Part shown: one piece after another, positions 46,483 through 59,300 of the stretch
Numbering within the stretch: the stretch's first letter is position 1
Layout: each line of letters starts with the position of its first letter
DNA from: Serratia symbiotica
GTDB taxonomy: Bacteria; Pseudomonadota; Gammaproteobacteria; Enterobacterales; Enterobacteriaceae
Assembly: GCA_900380265.1 (NCBI GenBank)
Contig: LR025083.1
Location: 496,001 to 560,000, forward strand
DNA: 64,000 bases
Direction of reading: 5' to 3'
Program-made: the position numbers and the translations under genes
Notes under the pieces: generated by a model
Database searches by the model: none
What the model was told of the DNA's origin: nothing
What the model saw: only the letters and a program-made list of their open reading frames with translations

Positions 46483-48741
46483 ATGCTCTTTACTATATTT
46501 ATTTCATATCAGGCATTCTTTTTATTGATAAAGTAGTTTACAAGAATTTTATTAATAAAAATTATTGATTTTCTTGTGCAACTCCGCCATATGATATCAG
46601 GTCATGCCGATGACGAATATTGAACTCTAGAGTGCATGAGTTTACGATATTAGATCGCTAGGCTATATTTTATTTTATAGTTAGAATAACATATTTTTTA
46701 TAGAAAAAGACGAAATATTTTGGCAAGTAGCGTATTGCTATATATCTAATACATAAAATGTAGCATATTTGGGTGGTAAAATAAAATAAAAATATTCAAG
46801 TATTATTTAATGATTATCAAAATAATAAAATAGAGAAAATTAATCATCAACCGATAATTATTAATAGATGTATAATACAGAATAAATATGTAAATACTCT
46901 TGATTAATATTTATGCTTTATGATTTAAATGAATTAAAAAGTAAACTTATTAATATACATAAATAAAAATATCGGATGTGGATAGCCGTAAATTCCAATC
47001 GAAAAAAAAATTTTCGATATTCCTTTTCCGCCTAGTGAAGCCTACTAACTAGAATTGATTTTCTCCTATGTAGTAGATGCGGATAAATTTCTATTTATTT
47101 TCTTTTATTAAGCTGGAGGCAGGATTAAACTTGAGCTAGTAGATTAGGAGAGATGAAACAGTGACTGGCTGTCTATTAACTGATATTCACAAAGAATGTT
47201 TTGTAAGACATATGCTGACTTCAATTCGGACGATACTGATTATTCTTTTTAACTATATGAATCAAACTTACTGAGATATAGTGTTTGTTGATGAGGGTGC
47301 GGTCATTGAATCATATAATTCTATTGTGGTAACTCGATTAAGTCACAATATAAAGGTTCATTACAAATGAAAGAGGCTTACAGCCTTTCAGCTGTAGTAG
47401 CTAAAAACCTTACAGCAAAGCCAACTTGCATGCGGTTTCTCATATTTTAATAAGTTTAGCATAAAATGGCGTTTCAGGCAGAGCTGACAAACTATCTTGT
47501 CTATCACAAAATACGCTAAATTAGTTTCGAAGACTGCCACGCCTATGTATGAACAGCTCTATTGTGTGACGATCGTGAGATTAAGCTGAGGGCAGCACGT
47601 GGCCGTATAATCGCTTTACAGCCGCATTCAATCAGCATTAGTTTCGCATCCACAGCTGGCGGTGGGATTTGTCTAGCTAGACTATAGGTATGACGACCAT
47701 TGCAAGAGTTACTATGTTAAAGGAACAGTCTGAGGCTAACTTGTCACAACCCTTACATCTACAGGCTCTCCATGTTTAATGAACATGTAATAGAGTGGCC
47801 AGAAAGGGCTATTAATACACTATATCTTGGATTGTTTATATTGATTGTAACGTGTCAAAACTTATCACGATGACCACGTGATTGACAAAGCGTATGCCTG
47901 GCTATGAGCATGAGTACTAAAAGGTTAGAAAGAATTTCTAGTGATGTCGCTAGTATAAAAGGAGGGGGCTCATTTCTGATGAAGTATGCTGAGATAACCC
48001 AAAAATTGGGGGTTCCAGATATGTTGATGCTTTCGTAGAGGGACTGACTGGCTGCTGGCACGATCAAGAGCTGCTTTAGGCACATATCAAGCTTTTATTC
48101 ATACATAAGGAACACATCCTGCAAGATCTCTTATGTGAGAGTTACATGGCCGTTAGCCTGGGTTGGAACCGGTATATAGGGCTCTAACGGAAGCAGGGGA
48201 TGGGAACATTGGCAGTTCCGGAGACGTTCGTAGGTTCCTAGAAAGATAATTTCTATACATTCGAAAACTAGGGTCGATGGTTAGAAACCCTTAACATGTT
48301 CTACGGGTTGCCGTCTGGTATTTGTTAGTCAATTGATACTACGAATGGCATTGAGTTGATGAACACCCTTAATCTCTACAGCCATTTAAAGTACAGGATG
48401 TATTAATAGATTATACGCTAATAAATGTTATGTATTTAGCGATAAAAGATGTGTTACAAAGGGAATCTGACGATCTAGAACTATCAGTTTACCATAAGTC
48501 GTTTTATGATCGAGGTCCGTAAAATCTCTCAGCGGAGACCTTTTATGCTGTGTTCGTTACACGGAATAATTCACATTATCTATTAAAGAAAGATTGAATA
48601 AATACTAAAACTATTTGATGATTTTAAGAATCTTTAATAATTTTAGTAGAGTATACCGTTTGGTAATTTCTGCAGTGATATTTTTATTAATCCTTAATAT
48701 CATTACAGTTGTAGAGGTTCCGGTTATTTTAGAAGTACGCT

Positions 48742-48777
48742 TTCAGGTTTGGCTAACTAATGTTAGCCAAACCTGAA
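48742..48777. repeat. Inverted repeat, 16-bp stem, 4-nt loop
   Basis: Arms 48742-48757 and 48762-48777 are exact reverse complements with a TAAT loop, the longest tight-loop hairpin besides the 37-nt palindrome. No T-tract on either side. Confidence 0.95.
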
Positions 48778-50112
48778 TTGTCAGTGTGTTGTAGGTAGTT
48801 AAAGTCTGTTTTATATATTGCGTATAGGAACTTGGTTATTAGATGAGTGTGCACCTTAGTAATACAGACAGTTAGTTCTGACTGGTCATTAGCTACAAAA
48901 GGCTTCTTGTATAGGAGACTTCGTCTTTAGAGCCCCCATACATTCAGGTCATGCTATGGAAAGCATTATAATTGCAACCATTGACCTCCCCTTCTTCAAA
49001 GGATTCTGGTTAAGGCACTACTCAAAAGAGTATTTAAACATTAACGTTAGAGGTAGTGGTAGTTTTAATTAACCCGCCGCTTTTAAGAGGTGAATGTAGA
49101 GTTCACCTGCACTATTATCAACCTTCTGATATGTTCAAGGTAAGGCTTTCTATACCAGTTGCGATGTCACTAACGTGGGTTTCTATATAATCGAGTTTAC
49201 CAGTTTCTATAAGAAAGAGGTTGATGAGCAGTATAAATTCCGGATTGGCCTTTGTACTAATCAGTCTGAACGGTTACCTTTTTAGCTTTTAAGCAATTAA
49301 ACAAGCGGCAAGGCGGAAGCGCCTTGAGAGCAGTTTTTTGACTAAGAATGCGCAGAGTGGAGTGTAACTCTGTACACAATATGTCTCAGACGCTAAACTT
49401 TTATTAATCTGTTCCTAAAGCGTTCGATCCGAACTCTTACTACGTATCGCCGAGCGCGATCCTTGTCAAAGAGGAACTCATGATGCTGAATGTTGCAACA
49501 AAGAGTCATCTTTTGTGATAACTTCTGGCAGAATCTAGAAGTACTTTAGATATCTAAGGATCATGCTGTAATTGGCGTAAGGCTAGTCGCATCGGAATCC
49601 TGTTGTTATAAATAGACAAGTGAAAATCATAACGATACACAATGGTATTGTGTTGACTTTTTTTGTAAATGAATAGAAGTGTCGGTTAATAATATCTATG
49701 GTAAAAGGGTCACATCTTTTTATTGGGAGACAGTTGTGCACCTGAAGACACTCCTTACAGTGCCTTCCTGCTCTGGCTAACAGCAGTAGCCGATATAAAC
49801 TAAAAGATGCAATTTTAATATTTGCAATATAAGCAGCACTCTAAATGGCAATATAGTGAACTCAAGTCAGTCGAGTAGTTTAGGTTAATCACGACAAGCA
49901 GCAGATATTCTCTGTGCCACGAGATCCGCCAAAAAGTCACTGATTGACTTTGCGGTAGTCCTAGTTAACAGTACTAAATTAGCTAATTGAGGTTGTATGA
50001 TAACCATAAATACAAATATACATGAAGCGCAATCTCAACTAATCCATCTATCTAGGTAGGACAAGAGTGTATAAGTGTTATTGTTAAAACTGGACAGAAA
50101 TATAAGGAGTGG

Positions 50113-50133
50113 ATCCTTATTATGAATAAGGAT
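50113..50133. repeat. Inverted repeat, 9-bp stem, 3-nt loop
   Basis: Arms 50113-50121 and 50125-50133 are exact reverse complements. Confidence 0.8.
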
Positions 50134-50191
50134 AGAGAGCCTGGGAGGCTATAACAAACATCTCCATCTATAACTTGTTTAATGGAGTTGA

Positions 50192-50216
50192 TATAACAGT
50201 CTAGAGGACTGTTATA
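50192..50216. repeat. Inverted repeat, 10-bp stem, 5-nt loop
   Basis: Arms 50192-50201 and 50207-50216 are exact reverse complements; it lies 60 bases after the preceding hairpin. Confidence 0.85.
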
Positions 50217-50574
50217 AGGTCACTAATAGAGCGTATTCATAATACGTATCTATGTAGTTTTGGGGTAACTAATGACTCCGCACTGACATCTATAGCTAGG
50301 GTTCTAATTTCCAGGTCACCTTATTTCTATTAGCACCGTGATGCATAGGGAATTAGTATCAAACATCTTGTACGATACTGAAGGCAAGACATATCTTATG
50401 TAGAAAAGAAATGAAATCGCTTTCCCCTTTTTCTATTCGACATGGTCTGTATAGTGAGCAGGATAATTACTAAGCCACCATCACAATCCGTTTTTGACTC
50501 GATGCTTATAGAGTCACTCTAAGATGAACGTACTAAGTCTGATCTCTCAGGCACTTTTATCCAATTTGGGAGAA

Positions 50575-50604
50575 TGATCAATGCTAGAACCTGGGCATTG
50601 ATCA
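50575..50604. repeat. Inverted repeat, 10-bp stem, 10-nt loop
   Basis: Arms 50575-50584 and 50595-50604 are exact reverse complements. Confidence 0.82.
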
Positions 50605-52162
50605 GATTGCCATTTCCCGTATCAGGGGAGTTAGGTGGCCAATAAGCTGTTACTTAACGCAGGGCATGATTAGAAGCTCGTGCGGTTTAATCATATTCAT
50701 TGAATATTTAACTAGCAGTAGTACATGATTATCGTGATCTGCTTATCAATACGCGTTTAGCCGATTTCAGCGCGTTACAGTAAATTAGATTGTAGATATT
50801 GTCATGCCTGCGCAATTGCTTAGCAGCCTAACTGGCGTTTCGATATCGCGCGGCTGGCGGCAATTCAGTGTGGTTCGTAATCTATTTAGTATGGCCGTTT
50901 TTTATCAATCAATCGTGTATTAAACACCGCAAAGTATAAGGTTTGCAGCTAAAGCTTACCGGTCTCCTGAGCTTGCTTCGCGAGTCCCGTGGGTAAAGTC
51001 ATCGAAGGCAAGCGGATGTTGGTATGAATTTCGCGAGTAGTACCTCACTTTCTCTGCGTTTGATGGCTATCAGGTTTACAGAACCGTACGACTGACTCAT
51101 ATTGCACACTTCCCGATTTCGTGTTGGTTTAGTGGTTCATCGATCGCTGGTGTTTTGGCGACAGGTCATGCATTACGTAACCATTAACAAGTAGAAAGTT
51201 AAACGAGTCAGAAACAATGGCAATAGCACGCTGATTCCACAGCGCCGGTGTCACTCTCATTAGAGCTTACGCTGTATAACTTTCTAGTGCTATAGGGCGA
51301 GTCTCCTAATGGCGGAAAAGATTAAGCCTATATTTACACTCTTGGCTAGAGTTAAGAACTTTGAGCAAGAGCACTCCTGTATGTCTTGCTTCACATCTTC
51401 CCAGTAGAAAAGTCAACACTGCTTTACTTAGTCTAGCTTCGTTAATTACGATCTTGCCATCGACTTTCTGTTGATAGTCGTGTTTTGCGATTTCCATAAC
51501 CTCTGTATTGCTCAGGATTTTTCCCTCTGTTAGGTCTGAAGTGTAGAGCTAAGGTTAACCCTGCAAGAAGCTTTCACCAGCTTGATGTTCAATGTAAATT
51601 GCAAGCATGCGCGCTATGCTTGGCATTTCTTGTGTGGCTTGATTAGCATATCGATACGTAAGTAATTTACACGGCAACTTTAAATTGCTAGGGCAGGGCT
51701 CTTTGATTGATCAGCACGTAGCAACCACTCTGTTCCTGGTTATCTTGTGGATAGATAATAATGCACAGAGCTGTTCGGTAGAATTACATGTTTTTGTGAT
51801 TATAGCAGTAATTGTTGGATCAACTATTAGTGGATATGTAGCCCGCCAGTTAATTCTGAATTATTAGTGACACGGAAGAATGGTGTCTGATGCTCTTGCT
51901 CCATTTAAGCCAGACAGGTGTGCTCACTACACTTGTAACCCGTATAGCGAGTAGTACACATAGCGTGGTCAACTTTGTATCCGACTAATAGAATCTTAGG
52001 TCAGTATTGCTTGCCTACACTAAACGAATTAAATGTCTGGAAATTTCACACAGACTTTCTGTCTGACAATATTTCCTGCCACTCGCGTTGTAATTATAGT
52101 CAGTGAATAGATTAGTTAAATAAACTAAGAAGATATAGTTCGGGAACATGCCAGTAGTGTGT

Positions 52163-52188
52163 TCTGCATACCCAGAAACGTATGCAGA
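52163..52188. repeat. Inverted repeat, 9-bp stem, 8-nt loop
   Basis: Arms 52163-52171 and 52180-52188 are exact reverse complements. Confidence 0.8.
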
Positions 52189-53336
52189 GCTCTCGCTGAT
52201 TTTGTGTAATAATGCGTGGTTATTATGTAGGTAGTTATACCTGGCAGCTCAATTTTAGATGAAAACATATCCTTGCCTGGTCAATCACTACCATTAAGTG
52301 CCTGATTCGGTGTTACTGACTTAGTGGGTGGCGGGTGAGGCAACAACTGCAGTTTACTCGTATCTACCATTCCTGATGCATTTTATTTGCTCGAAGTCTC
52401 AACTGGCGATGGTGTCGTCAGGATCACAAATGGGTATCCCACTACCTTGTTATCCATAATAATTGTAAATAAGTTAGCTTAACTACTTCTCGTTAGACTA
52501 TTTTAGTTCTTCTGTACAGCCTAAATGATTAGGCTGATATAGAAGTTCCTCACATACATGCCGTAATTCGCCCAGGTTTGTATAGAGAAGTAATAGCAAC
52601 GATATTTGTGTGTATTAGTTAGGTTTACTTACGTCTTGCCTGATGTTCTTAACGACTATCAACAGCAGCGTTACGATCATTTAATGATCCGGTAATTAAG
52701 TGGTTTGGGAATGAAGAGGGAGACTGTCTAGTTACGTCAGTGCAAGTTAGATAAGGTAATCAAAGGTCTCTTGTGCGGAAGGGAAATGCTAATTATGGTT
52801 TATGTATGTTCCTTGAGGGTATTGCTGCCATGGGGCTGCATACTGGAATGCCTGAAGCTAAAGTGCCGGGATAAGGGCGCGCTCAGAAAGTAACCTGAAA
52901 AAAAGCTTTATGCGTTTATGCGCTTAGAGTGAGTCAAGTGCTTTCGGCTATAACAAGAAGCACTTCAACCACTTGCTTGATACGTCTATGAATGATCAGC
53001 TGCTTACTATCTACCAGAGTAGCCTGCTAACTCTAAAAAAGAATTTGGTATTTGTGCATACCGCAAATGCGGAGTGAACTTGATGAGGCATCGCCGCCAC
53101 GTTTTATCTTACCCTAAGTGAATAGGTTTCATAATCTTATGCTAATAGAATTGATTAAGCATTGCCCGTGCTGTATCAGGTAGATACTCACAGATACTCT
53201 TCAAAAGCTTTCCATTTTGGCGGTGACAAAATTGAGACTTTCCGACTCTGTGTTTACACAGCTTATTACGGGTATTATACCCCGTATTTGCACTCCATGT
53301 TCGTCACTCTCGGCATGGGTAAGCATTCTGTTCATT

Positions 53337-53385
53337 TAATCAAATAGGCATTTGCATCCCTCAGATGAAGATGCCTATTTGATTA
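53337..53385. repeat. Inverted repeat, 15-bp stem, 19-nt loop
   Basis: Arms 53337-53351 and 53371-53385 are exact reverse complements. The loop itself has a 4-bp self-complementary core. It marks the change from moderate-GC DNA to the AT-rich stretch at 53.4-54.9 kb. Confidence 0.9.
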
Positions 53386-54429
53386 TTAGAGATATCAAGA
53401 CTGGGCAGGTGATATCGAGATGATCCTGATTTTATACACGCTTTTTATTATGACCGCATGTGTGATAAAATATAAAGAATCCTGGTTTTTTATACGGAAG
53501 TCCTTGTTGACATAGAAGAAGACTGAGTTTTATTTATGCGAAAATATAAGTATATTAACTTAACTTGGTCAAGAAAGCTTGCATTAATAAAAAGATCTGC
53601 TATAGAATATTTTATTAACTGCATAATCTGATTTTACATATTTATATAAATAAGCAGAGCGTTTAATAATGGTAAGTAATTACATGGGAAAGAGGTCATT
53701 CTTTATTAAGAGCCGTAATCAATTGATGGCTATGGTCAGAATGAATTATGTACGGAGAGATGAGCGGAAACCCTCGGTAATTTAAAATATTTACTAGCGG
53801 ATTAGGTAGATTTTTTAGAATTAGCATTCAGGAATTACCTTAGAGGTAAAAGTCATCTGATATCGTTAAGATTAAAACTGCCACTGAGGATTGTGATTTT
53901 GCTTAATATCACCTATGACTTGTGGTGGTTGTCCGTTATATGTAGGAATAGAATATATAAGGGAAACTGCATTGAAAGAGTTATTAGCTAGATTACAGAT
54001 TAGAAGAAAAGGTTTGACTCCCCGTTAACATTGAATATTGCGTTGGCTATATATAGTATGTGCGATAATTGCTTTGCAGGAGTGAGTGACTGCCTCGAGC
54101 TTCTCCGAATAAAAAGATGATTATTGTAGAAGGCTGGAGTTAAAAATAGCTGTATAAGGCAACATATTGAGACATCGTACAGGTAGGCTACGATAAGAAG
54201 TAGAGGGCTAAAGTAAAAAATAAAGAGTGCTAATGTCTCTTGTTTAGAAGAGACTATATTAAGATTAGCATAGCTAATTTTAAAAATCATTAAACCTTCT
54301 TTTAAGGTTGAGTATTCCACGTTTGTTTGATTGTAGGAATTATGATAAACTATTTCACGTTTTTTAAGTGAAATAACAGACTTCAATGTTCTAGATATTT
54401 TGGGCTGAACAAGATTCGGGGTGAAGTCT

Positions 54430-54470
54430 ATGACCCCTATTAGTAATAGGGGTCATCACTTATTAGTGAT
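54430..54470. repeat. Two adjacent hairpins (12-bp and 6-bp stems)
   Basis: Arms 54430-54441 and 54445-54456 form a perfect 12-bp GC-containing stem with an AGT loop. Sharing two bases, 54455-54460 and 54465-54470 form a second hairpin. No T-tract follows. Confidence 0.9.
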
Positions 54471-54632
54471 TGAGAAGGAAAATATTTTTCCTCAGCTAAT
54501 TGGGATTAGTGGTTCAACTTGCTTTACACTGCCTTTTTAGTTCCCTATTTTAGGAATATTGCTAAGTTGATCGCTTTTATCAATAGATTTACTATGTGAT
54601 TTTTACCTTAAAGCAGAATGTTAGTAACGTTG

Positions 54633-54662
54633 ACCTCTAGTTGCTAGAGGTTGGGTAGTTTT
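54633..54662 (+). terminator. 8-bp hairpin followed by T5
   Basis: Arms 54633-54640 and 54644-54651 (8 bp, loop TTG) with a TTTTT run about six bases later. The configuration is terminator-like but the T-run is offset; no gene lies upstream. Confidence 0.35.
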
Positions 54663-56032
54663 TGACAGGCCACTCACATCTCCTTGTCTGCGATCAAACT
54701 AATGACTATTCATAAGATGGAGGTACAACTGAAGATAAGTAATCTATATTGTCACACTCAGAATGAGAAGATTGAATAAATAATAAATGTTTGTTATATA
54801 TCAAGTTTCAGAAATAGAGTTTCTATAAATATAGAAGTATTGCGCGTTGTGTTATAGATAACATATAGAATTGATGTCAAGTATATCAATAATATCAATA
54901 ATTTAAATGTTATTGGGATATAATTAAAGTAGTATCACAAGTAAGTATTTTACGTTAATTAACCTAAAGTAGTAATTCCTATAATCTGGACACTGTTGCT
55001 TGATGGTATGCGCTGTATTACTGATAAATGGATGACCTGAAAGGCAAAGCTTGCTAATTATGTAGCCTGGTCCAGGTTTTAAATGAGAAGCCCTTATTCC
55101 TGACGGCAGCAAGCTACCATCATCAAGTTTATCTCATTTCATAGCGTAAAGCTACTGCATATACTGTTAATTGCAGCTAACTAGGCTAGTCGCTCATAGT
55201 GTGAGCCACTGGTTAACGTCATCCTGGCAGAAGTATGACGCTGTAGCGGGAGCGGTTCAGTCATTGGTGACCGAAATTACCGTTTTTTTAGCCTTGATTA
55301 TGGCTATGATATTATAAACTGGTGATTAGGTGCGGAAAGAGATCATTGTAATAATCGTACTAGTAAAATACTAGACGCTAACGTGTCTCACGCATATCAA
55401 TTTGGTGTCGGCGTGCTAAACCTGATTCCAGGTTACTGAGAAACAATCAGAAATAAAGGTTTGGCTATTGTTAATAGATTTTTCGCTTACCTGTAAGCGC
55501 CCACTGAGTTATTGCGGTCCTGCTCTTCTCTGGTGAGCTGTAACCCACCGGGCGGATGGAATCTATCTTTCTCAGCATATATAGGAAGGGCTATGGTGTG
55601 TTTTTATAAGCTGCTATTCAAACTGCAGCCTGGCTTATTTCGAGAAACTGATACAGTGCGCCTGCAATATCACGGAGAGGCTGAAATAGCATGGTATCTC
55701 CTTGAGTCAGATTACCTGATCAATTTACCCAAACTTTGTGCTTATTGTTATCTAAACAACTAAAGAGATCAGTACTTCTACTGTATAATGCAGAAGGATA
55801 ATATAACCCAGGTTCCCTGGCGAGAGCCAAAGACAGCTTAGTCGAAATGACAGCAAATTACTTGTCTGACGTGCAAATATGGATGAACTGTATTGGAGAG
55901 TATGCTGCAGTATATAAGAAATCACTGATCAGGAATATTTTAATCATAAAATGCTGAGGAGAGTGATACTAAGGTTATCTGTTGCATAAACCCATAGTGC
56001 CGTTGGCATCATGAAATTAGATTATGACAAAT

Positions 56033-56058
56033 AATCTACACAATATTTCGTGTAGATT
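56033..56058. repeat. Inverted repeat, 9-bp stem, 8-nt loop
   Basis: Arms 56033-56041 and 56050-56058 are exact reverse complements. Confidence 0.8.
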
Positions 56059-56324
56059 CCTAAGGGTATTAAAACTAAGCACTGTACAGAATGAATGTGG
56101 CTATCTTTGATATTTTCAAGTATAGCAATTATTTTGCTAAGGCTGTGGTCCCTCTTTTGCATAGGTTCATAACTGAACAAGAGTCAGGTGAGTTAAATAA
56201 ACCTATTGTCTGGTTTCTAAGATAGAGAAACTCTACTCGACTGTGTTAAAAAAGAAGGAGCAATCACTAATTACTATTAGGCAGCTATACACTGCTGTAT
56301 ATTACATAACCGATATGAAGCGTG

Positions 56325-56359
56325 ATTTTGTATTGGTTATCATTATTCTAATACAAAAT
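56325..56359. repeat. Inverted repeat, 10-bp stem, 15-nt loop
   Basis: Arms 56325-56334 and 56350-56359 are exact reverse complements. Confidence 0.82.
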
Positions 56360-59300
56360 TAGCAGTATTATGATTGTAATGCAAGCGCTGCTTCATTGAA
56401 GCTACTTGTTTGAATTTCAGAGGGTATTGATATATTTGATTAGTTACGGAAAAGTATTAGTCTTTGTAAGGAAGGGTAGGGTGCAGATGTTTTAAAAGAG
56501 CTCAGGCGAGAAAAAGTAGAAAAACAAATTAAATCTTCATCTTTGCGAAAGATGATCACGCTAGAGGCTGATGTTTCAAGATGAAGTGGCGTCATATTCA
56601 TAATGAATTTTGTTCACTTGAAACGCGGATAGTTATTAAAACCGAAAATTAACACTGCAATCAGTGTTATGTGACCCACATGTATTCGATCCCGTCTGGT
56701 TACGCGTGGATGATAACCGACAACCAGTCTTAGCGATGTAGGCTCGCCATACTGTAACAATTAGCACACCAATATGGGCGATCGGTGTAATAAATCGCTG
56801 GCGTATTCCAAGTAGACTTGTCCTGACCCTGGGGTGTCCGCTTCTATATTTCTTAGGGATAGATCGCATATTGAACACCACATCCTTAATTCAACTGATT
56901 CCAGAATATATCACATCATCAGACAATGCCTGTCAGTTTAACTATGGTATATAGCTAAATTGTAATATAAATTATATGTTAGAGTTAGGCGGGTTAAATT
57001 GCTAGCCCAACATAGAGTTTAATTTAATATGATTTAGTAAACCGATTAAGGTTGAATGCCAGGAAGGCCACATCAGAAAATAATAGCATCAGGATGGGAT
57101 TAGTGATAGAAATGAGTAGTAGGTAATAAGTGTGTCACATTGCTTGCTTAAGCGATTTTTGAGAGTTCTGCTTAGCGCAGAAAGTGTGTATGTTCTCCCT
57201 GTCTTTAAGGCTCTCGTTGAGCAAGGAGAAGCGGTAAAGATGGGTTGAACGAATTGTTGACAACAGGGTTACTTCTGTAAAGCGGGTGCCTCTGATTTTA
57301 GAGCTACGATTGTTGATATTTTGTTTGGATGCAATTTCTTGAGGCTACTTTAAGTAGTATATTCAGAGTAATATATGTTGAAAATTTGATTATAGCAACA
57401 GTATCTTCGTCTTTGGCGTTCCCAAGCAGAACAGGCAGCGTATGCACTCATTAGATTAGCTTTCAACATGAAATAGCCGGATAGTAAATGCAATGTGTAT
57501 AAGGACCGGTTCCATCCTTACAAGCTTCACTTGTACCCTCTAGTTTTAGCTTTCATTTTGAAAGCTTGTGTCCTAATAATAGTTTCTAGTGTATTAAACG
57601 TATCTTTATAGTCATTAAGGCTTATAAAGGCTCACTTAACATTAAAAAGGAAATGGAGGTTATATGCAGTTACTTTAGAAGTCCGACAGTCTGAAGTTTT
57701 AGTAAAGCGAGTATTTGCCAGAGCCCTCAGCCTATGACAAAAAACGAAGAATAAGATATCACCTTGATGTTTCCATATGCTTCATTCTTTGCCTATTTTA
57801 ATGAGCCTTTGAACGAAGCTGACATGCCGTTGGTACATCATATTGTGTTGTGCAGCGTAACTTTTGCATGGATTTAGCAAAGATCGCTTTTAGTTATTTC
57901 CAGCGTCAGAGGTAGTTCGCTGGTGAAACTGCTCCTTAAGTTACGGCGACGGGAAAGTTAATCTTAAGAGGTATCTTATACATTTCTGAGTAGTTTGAAA
58001 TCGTGACCTGAGGATTAAGAATTTTATTCTGGGAATGCGGGTCTGGCCAATTTCACCTCTGTGTCGACACTATTCATTCAAATTCGAATAGTATTCCTCC
58101 CATGTGCCCGTTCATGGCCGTATTGTTAGTGCATGCACTCCGAGCTGGAGGATGTCACTAAAGACGAAATGCCCTTTGTCTTTCCTATTTAACAGAGAGA
58201 TAGCACCTGTGTTGAACGCCTCGTAATATTACAAAATAACTAAAGGCTCAATCCGGATATACTAGATGAGAGTTAATGTTGTTGTATCACATTGTGAAGG
58301 AAGATAAGCGATAAGATCGTAGCTAATGCTGTAGGTGTTACTGGGTTGTCGGAAAAAGTAACAGCCTGCCTATTCTCTACTCTAACTTCGCTGAAGCCAT
58401 AATTCTTGCTTTTTGGCGAGACCTTCGGCGGTCCTGCTGAATGCATTTTTCTCCACTGCGGGAGAATAGCCTGTGATAGCAAAAGCGTCATTAGGTAGGG
58501 ATTTACCTGTGCCCAAACTATCATTCATCTTGATAGTCTCACCAGAATTCGTGCTTACTAGCTCGTGGGGAATAACCAATACCGATATTATCGAGCTGCC
58601 CTTGCCTGACCAACTTGGTTATTTAAGTGATCAGATTCTATCCAAGAACTTCATTTCCTATAAGAGTGTTTCCTGTCAATTCAGCATCAAGTAGTACAAG
58701 TATTATTTAACTATATTTTAGGATATTGTTTAGTGAGTTAAAAGGCATCTTATAGGCTAACTAGCGTGTTAAAAGGTAATTATCAACTGTAAATGCACTA
58801 CTTTAAAAGCCATGACCCCGCTTATTTGACGGAATTTGAAGTTCCTATTGCCCTACTGTCATGATCAGCCCGGATCCTCAGACTGCGAGGAAAAATGCAG
58901 TGTCGTCACCAACCCGATCTTCTGTGCATTCTAGTACTAAGTCTTATATGTTACGCACCTGATCGTTGTGTTTATCGATTTGGGTTGGTAATAAACCACC
59001 AGCCGCTTTTGCTATAGCCCTTGTTAAGGGTTGGCATCTAACCATATATAGTCCGGATAAACGGTTTTAATCTCCGCTTGGAATATGGCGGAACTTTGTT
59101 CTGGGCATAATCTTGTGCGACATGGATAGATAGTGGTATCGGCACTACGGATTAGACTATAAATATTATTACCATACTTGGCTATCACCAGATGCCGATC
59201 AAGAGACTGTTATAGACTTTGATAAGGTCGATACGAAGGCTTTTGAGATGTTCAATGATATGTTATGCCAGATTTTGTAGTATATTGAAGGCAGTTTGCT

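Larger units (their letters stand above)
40510..47350. other. Very AT-rich decayed DNA, no recognised gene
   Basis: From roughly 40.9 to 47.3 kb the sequence is visibly more AT-rich than the rest, with long A/T runs. Expected E. coli neighbours of paeA (ytfK, ytfJ, cysQ) could not be found. One small hydrophobic frame (43447-43641) ends shortly before a good terminator; see findings. Two terminator-like hairpins are listed. Confidence 0.6.
47351..53400. other. Unassigned decayed DNA, moderate GC
   Basis: No gene or fossil could be named. Open frames of 60-77 codons (for example 48085-47855 minus, 51497-51306 minus, 51685-51867 plus) lack recognisable motifs. The region is notable for frequent inverted repeats. 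Confidence 0.55.

Noticed and set aside
27000-49440. Possible tRNA genes (scan for GTTCGA/TTCGAATCC-type T-arms)
   Set aside because: Isolated GTTCGA matches (for example near 27026 and 49425) lack acceptor, D and anticodon stems; no tRNA can be folded around them by eye.
54000-54386. 128-codon minus-strand frame with hydrophobic segments
   Set aside because: No recognisable family, no clear ribosome-binding site, and it lies in AT-rich DNA; composition resembles translated AT-rich sequence rather than a real membrane protein.
58273-58694. Overlapping frames on both strands
   Set aside because: Three frames of 65-83 codons overlap on opposite strands with no recognised motif; typical of chance open frames.
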